64,000 bases of DNA, from positions 1 to 64,000 of the forward strand of contig JAWKHR010000039.1 of the NCBI GenBank assembly GCA_041394725.1, read 5' to 3'. Within the stretch, counting starts at the first letter, position 1. The number at the start of each line of letters is the position of its first letter. This DNA is from JAWKHR01 sp041394725. GTDB lineage: Bacteria; Acidobacteriota; Vicinamibacteria; Vicinamibacterales; SCN-69-37. Under the pieces are notes generated by a model. The model searched no databases, was not told the DNA's origin, and saw nothing but the letters and a program-made list of their open reading frames with translations. This document shows, piece by piece, positions 63,516 to 64,000 of the stretch. The position numbers were made by a program, and so were the translations under genes.

Positions 63516-64000
63516 ATGGCCGGCACCGTCCTCGTCGCGCACCGGAGCCGCGAGGTGCGGGAGCGGTTCGCGTCGGCGTTCGCCGGCGGCGATCACCGGT
63601 ACGTGGCGGTCGAGGACGAGGCCGGACTCCGCCGGGAGGCCGGCGGACCCGACGTGCCGCTCTCGCTCGTCCTGATCGACCTGGGCCTGGCCGGCGATGC
63701 GACGTCGCTCGTCCGGAGCCTCACGCAGGGTCGCGAGGCACCGCCGTCGGTGGTGGTCTTCGCCTCGACGATCACGGGCGCGGACCAGGTGGCGATGCTC
63801 GCCGGGCTCGGGATCGCCGGGTTCATGAACGATCACGCCGCCGGGGCGCAGATCCTGCCGTCGCTCGCCCCGTTCCTCTTTCCCGACAACTTCAACCGGC
63901 GCGCGAGTCCGCGGGTGTCGCTGGGCGTACCGGTGTCGTATCGCGCCGGCCAGACGATCGCGGGTGCCGTGACGCTCGACGTCGGCAAGGGCGGACTGGC
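63516..64000 (+). CDS. Receiver-like plus PilZ-domain protein (cut by the window edge)
   Basis: ATG 63516 opens a frame that runs off the window after 161 residues. The first 120 residues resemble a response-regulator receiver: VLVAHRSREVRERFASAF, then LVLIDLGLAGDATSL (phospho-acceptor strand end) and VVVFASTITGADQV. From about residue 128 a PilZ-like start follows: RRASPRVSLGVPVSYR (arginine-rich c-di-GMP motif region) and VTLDVGKGGL, the second PilZ motif. The likely role is a c-di-GMP-responsive output protein. It is divergent from the LysW-like gene. Confidence 0.65.
   Translation, partial: MAGTVLVAHRSREVRERFASAFAGGDHRYVAVEDEAGLRREAGGPDVPLSLVLIDLGLAGDATSLVRSLTQGREAPPSVVVFASTITGADQVAMLAGLGIAGFMNDHAAGAQILPSLAPFLFPDNFNRRASPRVSLGVPVSYRAGQTIAGAVTLDVGKGGL

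Overview
The window is a roughly 70% GC bacterial chromosome segment with dense coding, many GTG and TTG starts and frequent 4-nt ATGA or GTGA stop-start overlaps. The gene content points to Acidobacteriota, probably the Vicinamibacteria: an N-terminal remnant of an ADOP-type (acidobacterial duplicated orphan permease) MacB/FtsX protein, secreted S9 and M14 peptidases with Gly/Arg-rich inserts, large carboxypeptidase-regulatory-like proteins, and a kinase-TPR fusion. This placement is inferred from content, not from a marker-gene tree. No tRNA, rRNA, CRISPR array, prophage or intact transposase gene was recognised.

Layout. 1-5.5 kb: a carbohydrate/ester module (sulfatase tail, TIM-barrel glycosyl-hydrolase-like protein, CBM9-like protein, CE1-type esterase, cupin and SDR), punctuated by two perfect hairpin repeats. 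5.7-9.7 kb: LemA, DUF2207 and a threonine-dehydratase-like enzyme, then a small outer-membrane protein. 9.8-17.7 kb: dienelactone hydrolase, a synthetase-ACP-PlsC fusion, a Ser/Thr kinase-TPR protein, IF-1 and a DEAD-box helicase. 18-27 kb: secreted peptidases, a membrane spermidine-synthase-like protein, a BRCT-TPR protein and glucokinase. 27.3-32.2 kb: the conserved uppS-cdsA-dxr-rseP order, with truA upstream. 32.2-40.4 kb: pyrE, an S9 peptidase, TolC, two glycosyltransferases and an MNT/HepT pair, with two large imperfect palindromes between genes. 40.4-46.5 kb: a minus-strand cassette of different composition (sigma-like protein, DsbA-like protein, Cys-rich exported peptide, two carboxypeptidase-regulatory-like proteins). 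46.7-58.1 kb: pyrimidine genes in two divergent groups, pyrR-pyrB-pyrC-pyrE2 (minus) and pyrK-pyrD-pyrF (plus), separated by a phosphatase-fold membrane protein, an unknown secreted protein and a beta-lactamase-fold protein. 58.2-64 kb: Pal, a methyltransferase, a GT-C-like membrane protein, LarE with a LysW-like carrier, and the start of a receiver-PilZ protein.

Strongest leads. (1) The 46.4-40.4 kb cassette may be controlled by a switchable sigma-like protein: its reading frame contains (CCAA)5, and a one-base change in a G tract would join it to a well-placed upstream ATG. (2) A LysW-type carrier with a very long acidic linker and an EDWEE terminus is overlapped by larE. (3) Several repeat families sit at gene ends and supply stop codons, or in one case apparently lie at a gene-fusion joint. 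(4) Roughly fifteen frame breaks are confined to 55.2-57.8 kb, in pyrK-pyrD-pyrF and the preceding gene; this looks more like a local consensus problem than biology, so those genes should be read as probably intact in the organism.
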